DNA from: Hippasteria phrygiana | Taxonomy: Eukaryota > Echinodermata > Asteroidea > Valvatida > Goniasteridae | Length of the DNA stretch: 64,000 nt | Reading direction: 5' to 3' | NCBI GenBank assembly: GCA_037893225.1 | Contig: JAZGUH010000122.1 | Coordinates: 310,001 to 374,000 of the forward strand | Shown here: in pieces, positions 34,583 through 45,740 of the stretch | How positions within the stretch are numbered: the stretch's first letter is position 1 | How the letters are laid out: the number at the start of each line of letters is the position of its first letter | Position numbers and translations under genes: made by a program | Notes under the pieces: generated by a model | Told to the model about the DNA's origin: nothing | Databases searched by the model: none | Seen by the model: only the letters and a program-made list of their open reading frames with translations

Positions 34583-34860
34583 CATATCCTCATGTCGCTT
34601 CCCAGGTTGGATCGTAAAATTGGGTGTGATCCCTAGCTATACGGCATTCTGGGTTTATGACTTCTGACTAGCGCCCACCCGAACAAAGATACTGACAATT
34701 TGGGAGACCGGCCAACATAGGGCAAGATAGCTCAGTTGGTAGAGCGCCGGTACGGTAACCCGGAGGTCGCAGGTTCGAATCCCGCTCCTGCCAGTTTATT
34801 TGTTCACTTTGAATGTATTCAAATTTACCTAGTCAGTTTCCCTTGTGGATTGCATGACGA
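34583..34860 (+). mobile_element. tRNA-containing repeat (family S), copy 5, fullest unit
   Basis: The tRNA-like core is 34721-34793, identical in sequence to that of copy 4. It is preceded by about 135 bp of family sequence and followed by the TTTGTTCACTTTGAA and CTAGTCAGTTTCCCTTGTGG tail. The tRNA part is therefore in the middle, not at the 5' end as in a standard SINE. Confidence 0.85.
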
Positions 34861-35011
34861 AGTTCAAAGCTTCTGAAGACCAACACATGATAATATCAAG
34901 ACTAGTTTCAAAATCAGTCACTCTATATAGGTCCCGTCCTATTTGGCCACATACCGGTACCCCATTTGGATCCCGTACCCGCCCCCTCCCCCTACCCCCA
35001 ACACACACACA

Positions 35012-35203
35012 CAGTCATGTAAACGGGTGCAATCGTGGACCCTCCCATTGTTCCTCTTTTGTTTATACTCTAACTTTTTCGGAAGGCCTCCCATTGGTTT
35101 TGTACACATTTTCAATCGTGGACGTTAGGTCAAACGTGGACCCCTTTGTCTACGCTCGAATTCTTTTGTCCTAGGTCCACGATTGCCGGCATATACAAAC
35201 TCA
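35012..35203 (-). mobile_element. family E (AATCGTGGAC) MITE, copy E2
   Basis: Inverse of E4 including its flanking (TG)n: GTCATGTAAACGGGTGCAAT at the left, GATTGCCGGCATATACAAAC at the right. Internal GTCCACGATT/AATCGTGGAC words are repeated. Confidence 0.8.
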
Positions 35204-36290
35204 CACACACACGGTCGTACGCACACATGTCGGATAACAGTCGCGACTGTGGTTGCTCAATAGGTAAAGGGGCGGAGCTTAATAGATAGTCTATTGCTCG
35301 ATTCCATGTTCAACAGCTGCAGCTGCCCAACATCTTACATTTTGATGTGCTTCTCCCTTGAGATCATCTTGAATGATCTGAACTTCCTTAAGCAAGAAAT
35401 ATCCGTTACCGTACATCTGCCGCACGGAATTTGACAAGTTTATTTTATAGTGGAATCGTAGCAACATGCGTCAGAGGTGGTATAAAAAGAGAAACATTAA
35501 CTATAGTAGATTTAAGCTAATATGCTCGTTCCTCTATATTTTTGGACTACCTGGATTGTATAAAAAAGGGGGAATAGTTAATAGTATTGATGTCCATCAC
35601 AATAGAATTAGTCCGCCCAGGCTATTGTACTCAACTCAGCTGTCTTCAGTAAGAGGAAGTTCCGACTTTGTGATTTGTTGAGAGACTCCTTTTTTCCCCT
35701 CAAACATCGAGGCTTCTACCTCCACAGAAATGGTACGAGGTGCATATCAGGTTTAACCTTACTTTATAAACCAAACCGTCTTTGGAAAAACTGTTTTCAT
35801 GGCATGCAAAGTGGGTCAACGCAGGAACATTTTGTGTTTGTTTGGAACACTGCACTTTACGTGTTTGTTTGTTTATTGGCACCTATAATTAGTGGTTATC
35901 AGGGGTCAAACTCTTTAAATCACGTTCAAAATATAAAGTGAATAATTTGCATCGTTAAGAAAAAAAAGAGCGGCGCCTGGATTAATACTTAGATTTCACA
36001 GATGTAAAATACATCAACTTTTGAGTGGAATAGACTTCCTTCTTTGCCGATTGTGGATGTTTGTTGGGACTTATGGAGAGGGTTTTGAAACCAAAATAGC
36101 TATTCCAAGTCACGGAGGGAATCTTTGTGTTATATACGGACGCTCAGTTGAACTCAACTTCACCTTGTCAGATTTCTGTTCATTTCACCTAAAAGTTACC
36201 GTACGTGTTCGACAAACATGGCAATCACACAGACCCGTACGTAGGATTTTTAGGGGTGGGTGATGCCTGTGTAACCACATTTTAAAATGA
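35204..36290. other. gene-free stretch
   Basis: No exon or repeat end recognised. Short open frames at 35466-35941 lack known motifs. Confidence 0.4.
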
Positions 36291-36535
36291 ATTTTCAAAG
36301 TGAACAAAGAAAACTGACAGGAGCGGGATTTGAACCTGCGACCTCCAGAATACCGTACCGGCGCTCTACCAACTGAGGTATCTTGCCCTATGTTGGTGGT
36401 TTTCCAGTGCAGATTGTCAGTGTCTTTGTTTAGGAGGTGGGGGGGGGGGGGGGGGGGGGGGCGCTAGTCAGATGTCATAAAGCCACGGATCACGCCCCAA
36501 CTTTACGATACAAACAGGGAAGCGACATTGTGGGG
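36291..36535 (-). mobile_element. tRNA-containing repeat (family S), copy 6
   Basis: The tRNA-like core is 36315-36387. The family 5' part is interrupted by a 23-base poly-G run (36439-36461) and then continues as GCGCTAGTCAGATGTCATAA to GGGAAGCGACATTG. Confidence 0.8.
36439..36461. repeat. poly-G run (23)
   Basis: Lies inside tRNA-containing copy 6, at a position where copies 3 and 5 have a short GGGTGGG, so the run probably grew in place. Confidence 0.95.
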
Positions 36536-36761
36536 ATCATGAATGAGGACAATAAAGACTTTTTAATTATACCGTCAAACAAACCCGTGTTTGTAAACAA
36601 TTTCCGAAAGGAATCCAAGACGCCAACGTTGTATTTCTATATTTTCAAAGCTTCCGAGTTATAACCTGTCTGGGAATGCCGCATAATTGATGCGTAATAT
36701 TGGGCCCCACTTGTACTTTCACGGGCTCGTATTTTGTTCTGCGGGATGGATTAACGCAAGT

Positions 36762-37146
36762 TTAAGGTGATTGTTCACCCACCTCCTACAGTGTTTACCT
36801 AGTGTTGATGAGTAGGATGTTTAGAAATAATCCTGAAAAAAATCCTGGGTCTAGCTTAATTGGATCTTAAGATATGGCCCATTACAGATGGCATGTACAA
36901 AACTGGCTTGTCCACGGGAGCTTCATTGTAAATGAAAGCATGTTGAAGACAGAAACTAAAGGTAAGAAAGCTCCCGTGGACAAGCCAGTTTTGTACATGC
37001 AATCTGTAATGGGCCATATCTTAAAATACAATTAAGCTAGACCTAGCATTTGTTTTCAGGATTAATTCTTAACACCCTACTCATCATCACTATAGGTAAA
37101 CACAAATTCTCTGGAATTGTAGGAGGTGGGTGAACAATCACCTTAA
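36762..37146. mobile_element. TTAA-flanked foldback MITE (family I)
   Basis: TTAA occurs at 36762-36765 and 37143-37146. The left arm (GGTGATTGTTCACCCACCTC onward to GGCTTGTCCACGGGAGCTT) is the inverse of the right arm over about 160 bp, with a loop at about 36924-36967. TTAA duplication suggests mobilisation by a piggyBac-type transposase. Confidence 0.9.
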
Positions 37147-37589
37147 ACGTGGGTTCACTTTTTTTAACCACCCTGTATATGTGTGCGCGCGCAGGATCAT
37201 GGCACGGTTTTGCCGGAAATCGAAATATGAAACATTTCCTCTTTGACTGAAAAGAAGCGAGGACCAGAAGGCCGGCACCCATGAACCCGGGTAGGAAAAT
37301 GTGTCAGTACGTCAGGGTGTTGTGTTGTAGACAACATTAATTGTATTAAACTTCAAGGTTTTGTTTGTCTGATGTATTCTAACCCATGAAACCTTTCAGC
37401 GGACGTCGTTTTTAAAAGGTGCCCCGGAGAAATATGGGAAAGATTTGAAGAAGAAAAAAGGCCTGTGCACAACATCCACATTATGTAAACATGCAACCCC
37501 ACCGGCAATTCCGTATAGGAACGAATGCCTATGAAACAAAAGGTGGCCAGTAGGGCCTAATCCGGCCTATGGTATAGGTAGCGATATCA
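37147..37589. other. gene-free stretch
   Basis: Unique sequence with no recognised exon. It begins with a TTTAACCACCCTGTATA word that may be another element's end. Confidence 0.35.
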
Positions 37590-38007
37590 TGCGACATTTC
37601 CTTTTATTTTAATGTTCATAAATGAATGGATTTGGTGATTAGTATTTCATAGCAAACACTGACCTGTTTAAAGTTTTGTGTGCATAGATGCTGGGAAAAC
37701 AAAGAGAAAAAAAGGTTGTTCATTTAGTCTAGTTCCCTGACCGTACTTCAGGCAAAACGCAGCAACTTAATAGACGTTAGGAAATTATCAGGTCAGGGAA
37801 CTAGACTATTTCGTGCGATGGCCAGCCGACCATCTCTTGAAATCTCTTGAAATGTTCTTGAAAAGGACAGTAAAACGATTTCACAGGATAATTGAGACTA
37901 TTATTTACTATTTATTTTACTATTATTTACAGTCAAGTAAGGTATTTCATAATAATTCAGTAGTTTTGGTGATTTTTATGTTTGCAAATGTTGTATATTA
38001 TCTTTAA
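37590..38007 (+). mobile_element. family A (TTAA) MITE, copy A3
   Basis: The right TTAA is at 38004-38007; the left terminus is decayed. The core TAGTCTAGTTCCCTGACC to GGTCAGGGAACTAGACTA is well preserved. Confidence 0.8.
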
Positions 38008-38986
38008 TACACATTAAATGATAATCATAAATTAATACAAAACGGACAATACAAAAGAAATGACTTGAAAGGAGCACTTATGAATAATAATGAGAAAGAG
38101 AGGCAGACAATAGAAGGCCTACACATCGGCCACTAGGCCGGCCATCTTTCTGATTTGCAACCGTTGATCTCAGCATAGAGCAATGATCACAGTGTGCTGT
38201 CGCAGGTTACTCGCACTCTTGCATCCTATACCCTCACCAAATCCCGTCGACGTGGGCATCATCCTTCAGTTAGATTCCTCCTAGAATACAACAACTTCAC
38301 TCGCATCTCAACATTTACATGATTGTGGCCTAACCGGTTTTAGAAATCACAAATTCCACGATCACTGCAGTCTTAAAGTCCGAAACTGATACAGCTCACT
38401 CGCTAATTTTGTCTACGAGTGTGGGCGTTGCTAGTCAACCCACAAACGTTAAAGCGAAAACTCTCAAGATTTACATTTCCCCCCCCCCCCCCCCCCTCAA
38501 AATTATAGCCGTAGGGCACTTTCTACGGAGAATCTCGTACGTCCATCCGAAGTGCGAGTCGGTGACGGTGTACTTGAGTCGTCGCCCGGTCGTACCATTA
38601 GCGTGTTTGACTCGCTAGGGGATACCGTGCAAAAGCCTCGTCAGACTGGTTGGATGAGTGCCGCTTCCGGAAAAGGGGGAGGCGAAATGTTGTAGGTTGA
38701 AAAGACGACTTCGGGTTAACCAACCACTCCAACCACAGTGTGGGCATGGTGTCGGGGTGTGGGTAGTCTGGGTGATGCACCATTAGTGGTTTGGCAAGGG
38801 GAATAAAAAGCAATGATCCTTGACGTCTAAACAATGCCGAATATCATCCATCGTGAATTGTTCTGTTCTACTCTATTTTACGTATTTTCTAGTATTGAAA
38901 ACAAGGATTTTTCAAAACTGCTTAAGGTACTGCAGCTGGAAAGTTTGAAGAACCAGTGGAAGGGAGATGACCAAGAAACGTTCAGT
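38008..38986. other. no established gene
   Basis: Contains a poly-C run (38479-38496) and a GC-richer block at 38500-38820 that is open in places on the minus strand without recognisable motifs. Confidence 0.35.
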
Positions 38987-39428
38987 TTAAAGGTAAAGTA
39001 CAGCATTTTCAAACATCAAAACCACGAAAACTGCTGAATTACTATGAAGAACCGGTACCTGACTTGACTGTAAAGTAAATAATAGTCTAAAGCATCCTGT
39101 GAAAACATAGCACTTTGTGTGTCGTCATTTTCAAGTGAAATTGTTGTATCATTGAATTTCCAGCGATGGTCAGCCGACCATCGAAATATTAGTCTATAGT
39201 TCCCAGATCTGATAGGCCTAATCCCCTGACGTCTATACATTGCTATGTTTTGTCTGAAGTAGGGTCATGGAACCAGACTGCAGGAACAGATTGTTTTTCT
39301 CTCTTTGTTTTCCCAGCATCTATGCACACAAAACAGTAAACAGGTCAGTGTATTTGCTATAAAATAATAACCCATGATTCATTTCTAAAAAATTACAGCA
39401 AAAACAAATTTGTTTATACTACATCTAA
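38987..39428 (-). mobile_element. family A (TTAA) MITE, copy A8
   Basis: TTAA lies at 38987-38990; the right end is decayed. It contains CAGCGATGGTCAGCCGACCA beside the foldback core. Confidence 0.8.
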
Positions 39429-39431
39429 AAG

Positions 39432-39598
39432 ATTCGTCAAACAATCCACAAGGGAAACTGACTAGGTAAATTTGAATACATTTTCAAAGTGAACAAAGAA
39501 ACTGGCAGGAGCGGGATTCGAACCTGCGACCTCCGGGTTACCAGGTCGCAGGTTCGAATCCCGCTCCTGCCAGTTTCTTTGTTCACTTTGAAAACATT
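39432..39598. mobile_element. tRNA-containing repeat (family S), copy 7, collapsed into a palindrome
   Basis: A minus-strand 3' half (tail plus T-arm) is joined head to head to a plus-strand 3' half. Within it 39481-39532 and 39543-39594 are perfect inverse copies of 52 bp. The D-arms of both halves are lost. Confidence 0.9.
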
Positions 39599-39825
39599 TA
39601 AAAGATGAGAGGAAAATCTCAGAATCACGTGCCGGGCAAACCACATGGAATCACACAGGGGATTGAAACAGGTGGGATTCGAACCTGCGTCTAAAATCAC
39701 TGAAAGGCGAGGAGAAGAACACTTCGCTATGCTAACTCTATACTCCAAACCATGCTGATGTGATTCATATTAAGTGCTTAATATTTCGATGGACTGAATA
39801 TTGAGTTTCAAAGTCAATATCTTAT

Positions 39826-40090
39826 AAGGTTGGCCTAGTGGTCCTTTCCCCGCCTTCCACAGCTGTGACCCGGGTTCGAATCCCACCAGGGCCGACATGT
39901 GGATTGCGTTTTCAGTCCCTGCCTGATTTCGTAGGTTTCCCCAGAATATCAGTTATCCCTGCCACTTGTAAAACTGAACATTTCTTCGTTGTCTTCCTAT
40001 TGGTTTCTTCAGGCTTTGAAGCCACAAACCTATAAATACAAAGCTGAGGAATCATTGGTTTCAATGCCAGAAAGAATCAAAATATATAAA
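39826..40090 (+). mobile_element. tRNA-derived SINE family 2, copy 2
   Basis: The head GGTTGGCCTAGTGGTCC is box-A-like; box B is GGGTTCGAATCCC. The body GCCGACATGTGGATTGCG to GTAGGTTTCCCC and the 3' part CTGAGGAATCATTGGTTTCA align with 32535-32770. Confidence 0.8.
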
Positions 40091-40314
40091 TAAATAGAAA
40101 TCCTTATTGTGGCTGCAATTTGAGTAGTTTGTAATGGGCTAGTTATAAAGGAAACGTGGACTAATCTACTAATCCGAGTACAGCAAACATGATGCACATG
40201 CCGAAAGGTCACTGCCTGTATATGCAGCATTAGCCCGGGGCGTCTTGGTAGACTCGAATACAAATATAGAAACTTCCTTCTGAATTAACCAGTGCAAAGA
40301 TTACCGGTGTCATA

Positions 40315-40723
40315 CAGTGGTGTGCAAAATTATTCGAACACTTGGCATATTTTAGGTATTTTAGTTGTTTGTGATGAAATGGCAATCGATATACCAATGT
40401 ACATTCAAATGAAACCCTCTGGAATGAACTTCAGAAGACTTGGAACAGCATTAGTGTAGAAACTCTCAGGAAATATATAGACACTATGCCCGAAAGATGT
40501 GCCGCAGTGATTGCTGCCAAGGGTGGACACACCAAATATTAGATTAAAGTTTGATGAAAAAAGATGGTAGGACTGGCAGATACTAATGTGAGCTACATGC
40601 ATGCTCACAACAATTACCTTTTCTATTTAATACAGGTGAACAAATATATACCAGGCATTGTAAGGCATTAAATATCAATTTCTTCAGATATGTCAAGTGT
40701 TCGAATAATGTTGCACACCACTG
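40315..40723 (+). mobile_element. Tc1-like transposon, internally deleted
   Basis: Termini CAGTGGTGTGCAAAATTATT and AATGTTGCACACCACTG are inverted and flanked by TA on both sides (40313-40314, 40724-40725), the Tc1/mariner target. At 409 bp against about 1.6 kb for complete Tc1 elements it has lost most of the transposase but keeps its C-terminal codons. Confidence 0.9.
40420..40542 (+). pseudogene. Tc1-family transposase, C-terminal 40 codons
   Basis: The frame reads WNELQKTWNSIS, then LRKYIDTMPERCAAVI, then AAKGGHTKY and a TAG stop. The MPxRCxAVIxAKGGHTKY ending is the hallmark of Tc1-family transposases. The catalytic DDE domain and N-terminal DNA-binding domain are absent, so it is non-functional and would need a transposase supplied in trans. 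Confidence 0.88.
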
Positions 40724-41308
40724 TATGAATATCCGACTTCCATGAAATTTGGGCTTCTCTTCCCTATTATTGGTTAAACCCTCTCACGTGACCGGCAGTT
40801 CTCCCAATTATCGATATCATCGATCACTAGGCATGTGTAACACTATACGGGTGACCAAATTTCACGCTACACCGGGACACAACTTATTAATTACTCCGCA
40901 ACCCAAATATATCAATCAAGCACCGGGCTGATATCGAATCCAACAAAATCAAATACAGATCAACACGATTCGACCGAACTTGCAAGATTCAACAAAATCC
41001 AACAGAAATCGCAAGCTAAAAGAAGAACCTGTCATATTGCAATACCGCTCACTCCAAATCTAAACATTGGGTTTGACACTAAAATAGAGTAAAACATTTG
41101 TTTGTTAATTTTTTTCAACATGGGGTGACCGGGGCCGGAGATATTCGCCTAAAATGTAATATATTTTTCATTTTCTTTTTGAAAGTCGATGTTGTAAATC
41201 TCGGCACAAAAGACTTGTCAAATATTATAAATTTCAAGAAAAACAAACTGATTTTCAAAATCCCCCCACCCCGCAGGAGTTCCGATCACGAAACGTGCCT
41301 GCAGTGTG

Positions 41309-41731
41309 TAAATGTAGTGTACAACATCTGCCTTTGCTGTAATTTAAAAAAAAAAAAAATGAATTTGGGGGTTAGTATATCAAATACTGTAACACTGACC
41401 TGTTTAAAGGTTTGTGTGCATAGATGCTGGGAAAACAAAAACGGAGCAATTTATAGACGTCAGATAAATATCAGGGCGGGGAACTAGACTGGCTTGCACC
41501 CGTTCATGTAACCAATTGCCAAACCAAATTTGGACTAACTAAATTCGGTAAATTTGGGGCATTATTTTTTCCCATTGATGTAAAAATTCCACTGTTCTTG
41601 AAAATGGCAGCACAGGTGCTGTGATTTCACAGGATGCTTGAGACTATTATTTACTCTAGTCAAGTAAAGTATTTCATAATAGTTCAGTAGTTTGTAATGT
41701 TTGCAAATGTTCCTAGGCCTTATACCTTTAA
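41309..41731 (+). mobile_element. family A (TTAA) MITE, copy A6
   Basis: The right end ACCTTTAA is preserved (TTAA at 41728-41731); the left end is decayed. It shares with A7 an extra block GGCTTGCACCCGTTCATG beside the core, so A6 and A7 form a subfamily. Half of the core has been deleted. Confidence 0.8.
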
Positions 41732-41816
41732 GAAAGCTTGATTTGTTTGGTTTCATTATAATTGGACATGAGATCATTGGGAGCAGTATATAAGAAATGC
41801 AAGACATCTTCCAGAT

Positions 41817-42040
41817 CTAAGTGTTGTTGATGTCACGGTAAGATTGCACCCAAATGTCAGCCCATGTCGATTCGTAGATTTCACCCATGATTCCATCCTG
41901 ACAGAACAGCACCAAGACATCCCTTATTAACCCCGAGACAGTCTCTCTTATCGTGCCGCTGTCGGCACGCCCAGACAGGTGTTGACTTGCACCACCGACC
42001 TGGCGTCTCGTTACGGTGTTTGCTGGACTTAGTCCCTTTC
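41817..42040 (-). CDS. exon-like open frame of unknown function
   Basis: On the minus strand a strong acceptor-like TTTTTTTCAG precedes 42040, after which one frame is open for about 74 codons to a TAG at 41817-41819, including TIRETVSGLIRDVLVLF and ESTWADIWVQSYRDIN. I recognise no domain. A second frame is open for about 50 codons and is Cys/Trp-rich. No partner exons were found, so chance is possible. Confidence 0.18.
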
Positions 42041-42084
42041 CTGAAAAAAACTGCAAGCTCATCTCTGTCAACTTTCAACGAACG

Positions 42085-42099
42085 CCCCCCCCCCCCCCC
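42085..42099. repeat. poly-C run (15)
   Basis: Homopolymer just upstream (in minus orientation) of the exon-like frame at 41817-42040. Confidence 0.95.
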
Positions 42100-42340
42100 A
42101 CCCCCTCCACTCCCGACCACACCCTTTTACCTCAGGTATGCTGATGCATACCTCAAAACGCAGTTTATGTTGTTTGGAAAATGTTGAGCACTCCACATTA
42201 GTGAAATAGAATTACTGATCCAACCCAAGTTACACTCGCAAAAGAGAACAGATTAAATATACAACTCATCAATCTAAATTCTGGAACTTACTTGCGACTT
42301 GCGACGTTGCGTCCATAAGCAATGGACTTCGTCAGGCCAA

Positions 42341-42386
42341 TGTATACCTCGGGTGGCTTTTAGCTTGTTCGGGGCGAACTTGTGTA
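42341..42386 (+). mobile_element. LINE 3'-tail relic
   Basis: ACCTCGGGTGGCTTTTAGC then TTGTTCGGGGCGAACTTG matches the 3' UTRs at 21190-21225 and 22775-22812. Confidence 0.6.
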
Positions 42387-44383
42387 TGTTTTATTGTTTA
42401 ATCCGAAAACAGATTACTAGTATGAAACAATTTTTTTTTCCAGAACTGGTTCTTAAGAGCGTTTTCAATTGTTGAATGTACTATAAGCCTATTTATGTTA
42501 TTATTTAAAATGATATTTAAAATGTGTTCTATTTCTAAAAACAAATGTCAACAGTTGAAGGGGTAAATGTTGGGCAGAGCCGCAAATATCAGTCTCAACA
42601 TTACATCACGAAATAATCAGTTATGCTTTGTCTACATATTTAAGCAGCTTTCGTTTGTAGTTATTTTTTTCCTTCCTCCATGAATGAGTTCACGCAACTT
42701 CAACCACAAAAGACGTCTGGTAAATTCTGGAGGCAGACTCCATATTTCTTTTGAAGATTCATTTCTCCATGTTTCTCGTTCATTTTTGGCGATTGAAAAA
42801 GGATTTTGTTTGATGGGGCTTGAAAGTATGGGGATACGACCCACACTGCTTAGGTTTTACAAAGATTAAGCTGGCCAATTTCGGTTTGTCTATTGGATGA
42901 TCCCCATGCTACCTGTGTACTTTAATCCGCAAAGTAGGTCAGTTTGCTATCTGACGTCACCTGCTGGGCGCGGTTTACTTCACGAATTTCATTCCTCGTC
43001 AGACTGGGGAATGAAACTGCCATTTTGGTAAATGCCTGTACACCCACATCATTGTTGAAGCCTCCTTTACTATACAAAACCTGTGTTCGTTTCTCTATTA
43101 TTAAGATAAGCAAACCGACAAAATTAGCTGGCCTAACGGCAAATGCCTTTGAGAAGAACTTGCTTAAGTTCGAAACTCTAGGCCAGTTAATTTTGTTCAT
43201 TTGTATATTTCAGGTCAATTCATTCAGTTCAAATTTTGCAGCAGTTTAATTAATTTTCATTAATATAAGCAATTAGAAACCAGGGTTCGAATATGTTTGG
43301 ACACACAATACAACAATTATGTTTCTCAGCATTTACACGTGAAGAGAGTAGATTAATAATAAAAAACTAATTTCACAATCCGACTGTTATAGAGGCAACT
43401 GTGGTAAAGCACCTTGCCAAAAGACGTAAGCACCATCCTCTAGCGGGACTAGAACCCACATTTTTATTAAGACTGTGGGTGAGAGCAAAAATCTGACTCC
43501 CTGTAACAATGTCCTCTGGGCAATATGTCGCAAAAAACACCAACTGTGATTGAATTAGCCTTTAAGAAAGATTCTATAGGATCGACCTTCCTAACTTTTA
43601 TCAATTAAAACTGATCGCAACTAAAGTTTGCTTATTAGCAGCCGTTTATCATCTTACAAAAGTTCCAAAATATAAAAGACCAAACAAATCTGAGAATTCG
43701 ATTTTGTTCTTGGCAGCCCAATGATGCCCTTGACCTGTCCACCTGAGATGATGAAGATGATGGATGACCTTAGCTCGTCTGATCAAGTCCCATGAGATGC
43801 AGAGCACCCGACCACGAGCAGCAATGGATAATCCGCGAAGGATGAGTAAGGCATATGACTAAGAGAAGTCGTCTGGGATGAGGGAGATGACGACACGATA
43901 AGAGACTACAAGGGCGTTATCAGATGCGGCAGTGTTTTGCATCAGGGGCGTGGTAGGTAGAGATTTGTTTGAGTGACGGCAGAGGTTTAAAGCTGACATC
44001 CGCCGATCAACTTTTATAACTCTGTCAAGTCGTCTTGTAGTTTTTGTGTCAGATCTTGCATTTTCTTACACAATAGGCCTAACAGTATTTCAGACCGCAA
44101 AATAACCACCAGTGTAGGCCTATTGAAGTGAATTTGGCAAAGTGTCTTGCTCGAGAAAATATACACAGACTACCCATAGGTACACGTCCAGGTCCGCGAC
44201 TTCATAAAACTGAGTTTACTGCTGTTTTATGTCACGTTACTGTTACGGCATTACTTTTTATCAGTAGTGACAAATTCTTAGTGCTCTTGCCTACACAAGT
44301 TTTTTAAACTATCATGCTATATCAGAAATAGATATTCACATATATGTCGGTTTTATGCCGCGTTAACTTAAAGTTGTGTCTTG
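42387..44383. other. gene-free stretch
   Basis: No exon recognised. It contains one L2-like relic (43388-43465) and a GC-richer block at 43700-43950. Confidence 0.4.
43388..43465 (-). mobile_element. L2/SINE-like relic
   Basis: Read on the minus strand, GGTGCTTACGTCTTTTGGCA then CTTTACCACAGTTGCCTCT aligns with the 5' half of the insert at 24657. Confidence 0.6.
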
Positions 44384-44615
44384 CAGAGGCGGATCTAGCC
44401 TTTCATTTAGGGAGGGGTTGTACCATTCACCCACCCACTAGGGAGCTTTCTCCTGCAATCTAAGGCATCTCGGGCACCGTTTGAAGCTGCATAATTTGTG
44501 TTTTTAAAGAAGAATTTGCTCATATTGGGCCTAAAAAATTGCTGATCACAACTTTGCTCAGCATCGCAAGAGGGGGGTTGCAACCCCCACAACGCCCCCT
44601 CTAGGTCCGTCCCTG
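44384..44615. mobile_element. family G foldback transposon, copy G3
   Basis: Left CAGAGGCGGATCTAG, right CTAGGTCCGTCCCTG. TCTTG occurs next to both ends, a possible 5-bp target duplication. Confidence 0.7.
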
Positions 44616-44744
44616 TCTTGAGACAAAGTATGAACTGTGCCTAGCTACCATCATCTTGAACACAGATCGCCTTGGTGACGACAGTGTATTAACTAACTCC
44701 TATCCTCTACGGTTTTTTAGAGAAATCATTTCCCTAAGGTTACT

Positions 44745-44800
44745 AGGACTGCGAGGGCAGAAGTATAATCCTAACAAACTGTCTTGCTCAAGGACACAAT
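44745..44800 (-). mobile_element. L2/SINE-like relic
   Basis: On the minus strand, ATGGTAATTGTGTCCTTGAG then CAAGACAGTTTGTTAGG matches the 5' part of the insert at 24657. Confidence 0.5.
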
Positions 44801-45285
44801 TACCATGATTACAGGGGTCATCAGACTCCAATGGATGGGCGGTGTCTTTCAGGAATAACATTTCACCTGACGGGGGAAACCCATCATCATCTATTTTTCT
44901 TTCTTTAAGGATGTGAGTCGATACATCGTCATGGATTGTCTCCTTCCTTCTGTTAACAATTTCCAGCAGGTAGCAATTATAACTCATAATTTCTCTCAGT
45001 TTTTTGCCATTAAGAATCCGTATATTCTATTTATAACACCCCCAAACTGTGGGGCGGAATGTTTCTGTATAGGAGCGCTTTACTTCACCGCGGAACCACG
45101 AACTATTACTCAGAGCTCAAGCGATATGAATTCCCGTTTGCGTTTTGTTATCAATTAGGGTCATTCATGCAAACTGTCGCGGAACACACTTAATGCCAGT
45201 CACGGATGACTGACAGGTGAGATTGTTGAATTGGCATAGTTCTATAAACTCAAGATCATTCAGTGATATGAGTTTATTTGTCTCT

Positions 45286-45305
45286 CCCCCCCCCCCCCCC
45301 CCCCC
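45286..45305. repeat. poly-C run (20)
   Basis: Any open frame crossing it is a proline-repeat artefact. Confidence 0.95.
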
Positions 45306-45459
45306 TCCCGCTTCCAAGCCACCTGTTACCTGTTATTGTTCTATGATCTGTGCTATTATTGCCAGACTTGTCAGTTTGTCTTATTGTTCCATTTTAGCCT
45401 TTGAGACGCATTCTCCTAAGATACAAACACCGGCCCCCTTACTTCTATCAGTATTGATA

Positions 45460-45740
45460 ATATCAATGTCAATTTGTAAAGCGCACAAGGCGCTGCATTA
45501 TTACCCCTGCTCATCAGGCCTATTAATCATTCCTGAAACCTTCTCAGCTCCTTGGGGAGCATACAGCCCCGGCTACTATACCCCAGTAGTTAAGCGCACA
45601 TGGGCTAATCAAACACATAACCATCCCTGCCTTCACAGGCACCCATTTGCTCCTGGGTGGAGAGAAGCAACTTGTGGCAAAGTGTCCTGCTCAAGGACAC
45701 AAGCACCTTGACTGCCCTGGCTTGGCGCGAACCCACAAGC
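45460..45740 (-). mobile_element. L2/SINE-like element, longer copy
   Basis: On the minus strand, GGTGCTTGTGTCCTTGAGCA, CTCTCCACCCAGGAGCAAAT and a 3' part GCGCCTTGTGCGCTTTACAA match the 24657 insert, with about 70 extra bases in the middle. Confidence 0.7.

Noticed and set aside
38500..38614. Minus-strand frame containing YTVTDSHFGWTYEIL after an acceptor-like CCCTAG
   Set aside because: It has only about 38 codons, runs into a poly-G stretch (C run on the plus strand), and matches no family.
45217..45711. 164-codon plus-strand open frame
   Set aside because: It runs through a poly-C run (proline stretch) and then through the antisense of an L2-like element. It is an artefact.
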